Shown piece after piece: positions 6,115 through 6,882 of a stretch of 6,882 bases of DNA. The translations under genes were made by a program, and so were the position numbers. The notes beneath the pieces were generated by a model. The model was not told where the DNA came from. It searched no databases and was given only the letters and a program-made list of their open reading frames with translations. Every line of letters starts with the position of its first letter. Within the stretch, counting starts at the first letter, position 1. This stretch comes from Deltaproteobacteria bacterium (GTDB taxonomy: Bacteria; Desulfobacterota; UBA8473), in NCBI GenBank assembly GCA_030621455.1, contig JAUXHQ010000105.1, positions 1 to 6,882 on the forward strand, in the 5' to 3' direction.

Positions 6115-6690
6115 CGTGAGTGAAGTTGATCATTCAAAGCGAATAAACAGCCCTTACAACCCTATTCGGATTTTTTAAACGTCTACTTAAGAGAATTATG
6201 TTGGTCTATTGGCGCCATGGTATCAGACCTTTCGCAATTGTTATGCCAAAGAAGAGACAAACCCCACGACGATTCTCTAACATGATGATATAAATGATGA
6301 TTATGCAGCCATGAAGGATTTTAACCTCCTACAGAGAGTCTCCGCATCGTGAAGGGATGAGAAATCTTTTTACCATTTTAGGTAAAATATTTCCTTTTTG
6401 CACCAGTCTACTCAGTACAACCCTGAAGATCATCAAATTCCGATTAAATTCCGTGTAGTTAAAGCAATTAATATGCCGGAATACTAACATTCTTTGTAAA
6501 ATTCTCCCGAGTATGTCAATTGTGTTCCTCAGGGATGTTGTCTTTAATTTGAATAAGTGACTGGAGTTTGGATAATGACAAGACTGTGGCACAAAGGAGC
6601 AGAATCAGGCAAAGCATTGACAGAAAAAGCCTGTATCGTTGTGGCAGTTTTGCCGCATGTAAGCAAAAGTGACTCACATAGCCGGTGATA
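6115..6690. other. AT-rich stretch with no supported gene
   Basis: Besides the sigma-54-like site there are only small structures: TTTTACC-ATTTTA-GGTAAAA (6368-6387), a duplicated ATGATGAT (6282-6289 and 6294-6301), and a hairpin TGTGGCA-GTTT-TGCCGCA with one G-U pair (6640-6657). An 87-codon minus-strand frame at 6329-6592 has no recognisable motif or ribosome-binding site and is treated as chance or relic. Confidence 0.5.
6233..6248 (-). promoter_or_regulatory. Sigma-54-type promoter candidate for the glycosyltransferase
   Basis: The minus strand reads TGGCATAACAATTGCG, matching TGGCA-N6-TTGC of the sigma-54 consensus, with the GG and GC doublets at the obligatory 12-nt distance. Transcription would start near 6222, giving a leader of about 180 nt that includes the 6096-6114 hairpin. 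No convincing sigma-70 promoter was found in the same stretch. Enhancer-binding sites were not identified. Confidence 0.4.
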
Positions 6691-6713
6691 AAAGATGCGC
6701 CTCCAAAGCGCAC
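6516..6713 (-). pseudogene. Possible small membrane-segment ORF or gene relic
   Basis: A 65-codon frame from GTG 6713 encodes a basic patch (KLPQRYR) followed by one strongly hydrophobic segment (LFLSMLCLILLLCATVLSLS) and a polar tail (IKDNIPEEHN). That pattern resembles the first membrane helix of a sensor or transporter. The GTG lies inside the palindromic cluster and has no ribosome-binding site. The 6329-6592 frame overlaps its 3' end in another phase, so the pair could be a decayed frameshifted gene. It may equally be chance. Confidence 0.15.
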
Positions 6714-6804
6714 AGGTCGAAAACTTTCGACCTGTGCAGTTAAGGGACGGGGACGAAATAAGTAGCCGGCAAGCGGTAAACCTGCCCAACTGCACAGGTC
6801 GAAA
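6710..6804. repeat. Nested palindromic repeat cluster, REP-like
   Basis: The 13-mer GCACAGGTCGAAA occurs at 6710-6722, inverted at 6725-6737, and again at 6792-6804. The first pair forms a near-perfect 28-nt palindrome with a 2-nt centre. The inverted copy extended to 17 nt (TTTCGACCTGTGCAGTT, 6725-6741) is exactly complementary to 6788-6804. The middle copy can therefore pair with either flank. The 46-nt interior contains GGGACGGGGACGAAAT and a GGCA...TGCC dyad, of a style found in REP/IS200-like palindromic units. No transposase is in the window. Confidence 0.65.
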
Positions 6805-6812
6805 AATTTAGA

Positions 6813-6840
6813 TTGACAATAAGCCAGAAATTGTTAAAAT
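6813..6840 (+). promoter_or_regulatory. Strong sigma-70-type promoter firing out of the window
   Basis: TTGACA (6813-6818), a 16-nt spacer and TAAAAT (6835-6840) predict a start near 6847. The 36 nt left before the window edge have no clear ribosome-binding site plus start codon. The frame from ATG 6843 is open to the edge but begins upstream of the predicted transcript. The product could be a gene or an RNA beyond the edge. Confidence 0.5.
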
Positions 6841-6882
6841 CAATGACAAGGAAGTGTGTAGGTCACTGGTGGGCCTCCTGGA

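Noticed and set aside
6710..6804. CRISPR array
   Set aside because: Only three short copies, one inverted, with 2-nt and 54-nt gaps; no regular spacer pattern and no cas genes.

Overview
The window most likely comes from a Gram-negative anaerobe of the Desulfobacterota (old delta-proteobacteria) type or a relative. This is an inference from three things: the style of the lipoyl synthase and of the GpgS-like glycosyltransferase, a good sigma-54-type promoter, and a REP-like palindromic cluster. Nothing here fixes the species. All five supported genes lie on the minus strand, so the window is best read from right to left.

Layout from right to left: (1) 6690-6882 is a non-coding edge. It holds a nested palindromic repeat cluster (three copies of a 13-mer) and a strong sigma-70-like promoter firing rightwards out of the window. 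(2) 6040-6690 is AT-rich with no supported gene. It contains a sigma-54-like promoter and a leader hairpin upstream of the glycosyltransferase. (3) 4816-6039 encodes a GT-A retaining glycosyltransferase of the glucosyl-3-phosphoglycerate synthase / glucosylglycerate synthase type. (4) 4438-4815 is intergenic. It carries a well-formed sigma-70 promoter (TTGACT, 17 nt, TAGGAT) and a perfect 17-bp palindrome at the predicted start of transcription. (5) 1032-4437 is a tight three-gene operon: a 635-residue GHKL ATPase, a 259-residue protein and a 240-residue protein, joined by 4-nt and 1-nt overlaps. (6) 149-1054 is lipoyl synthase (lipA), whose probable start lies inside the end of the preceding gene. 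(7) 1-148 is a short tail with a hairpin and perhaps the last codons of a rightward gene.

The most interesting content is the three-gene module. Its GHKL ATPase has intact ATP-binding motifs of the MutL/HSP90/MORC-like kind, but no visible histidine-kinase, gyrase, MutL or HSP90 partner regions. It is translationally coupled to two proteins whose functions I do not recognise, and it seems to have its own repressible promoter. That arrangement suits an accessory, stress or anti-phage cassette placed in front of a housekeeping gene, but no nuclease, methylase or helicase is visible and the role is inference. The lipA gene appears to be read through from this module. The glycosyltransferase probably serves compatible-solute or polysaccharide (glucosylglycerate-type) synthesis and is a separate unit.
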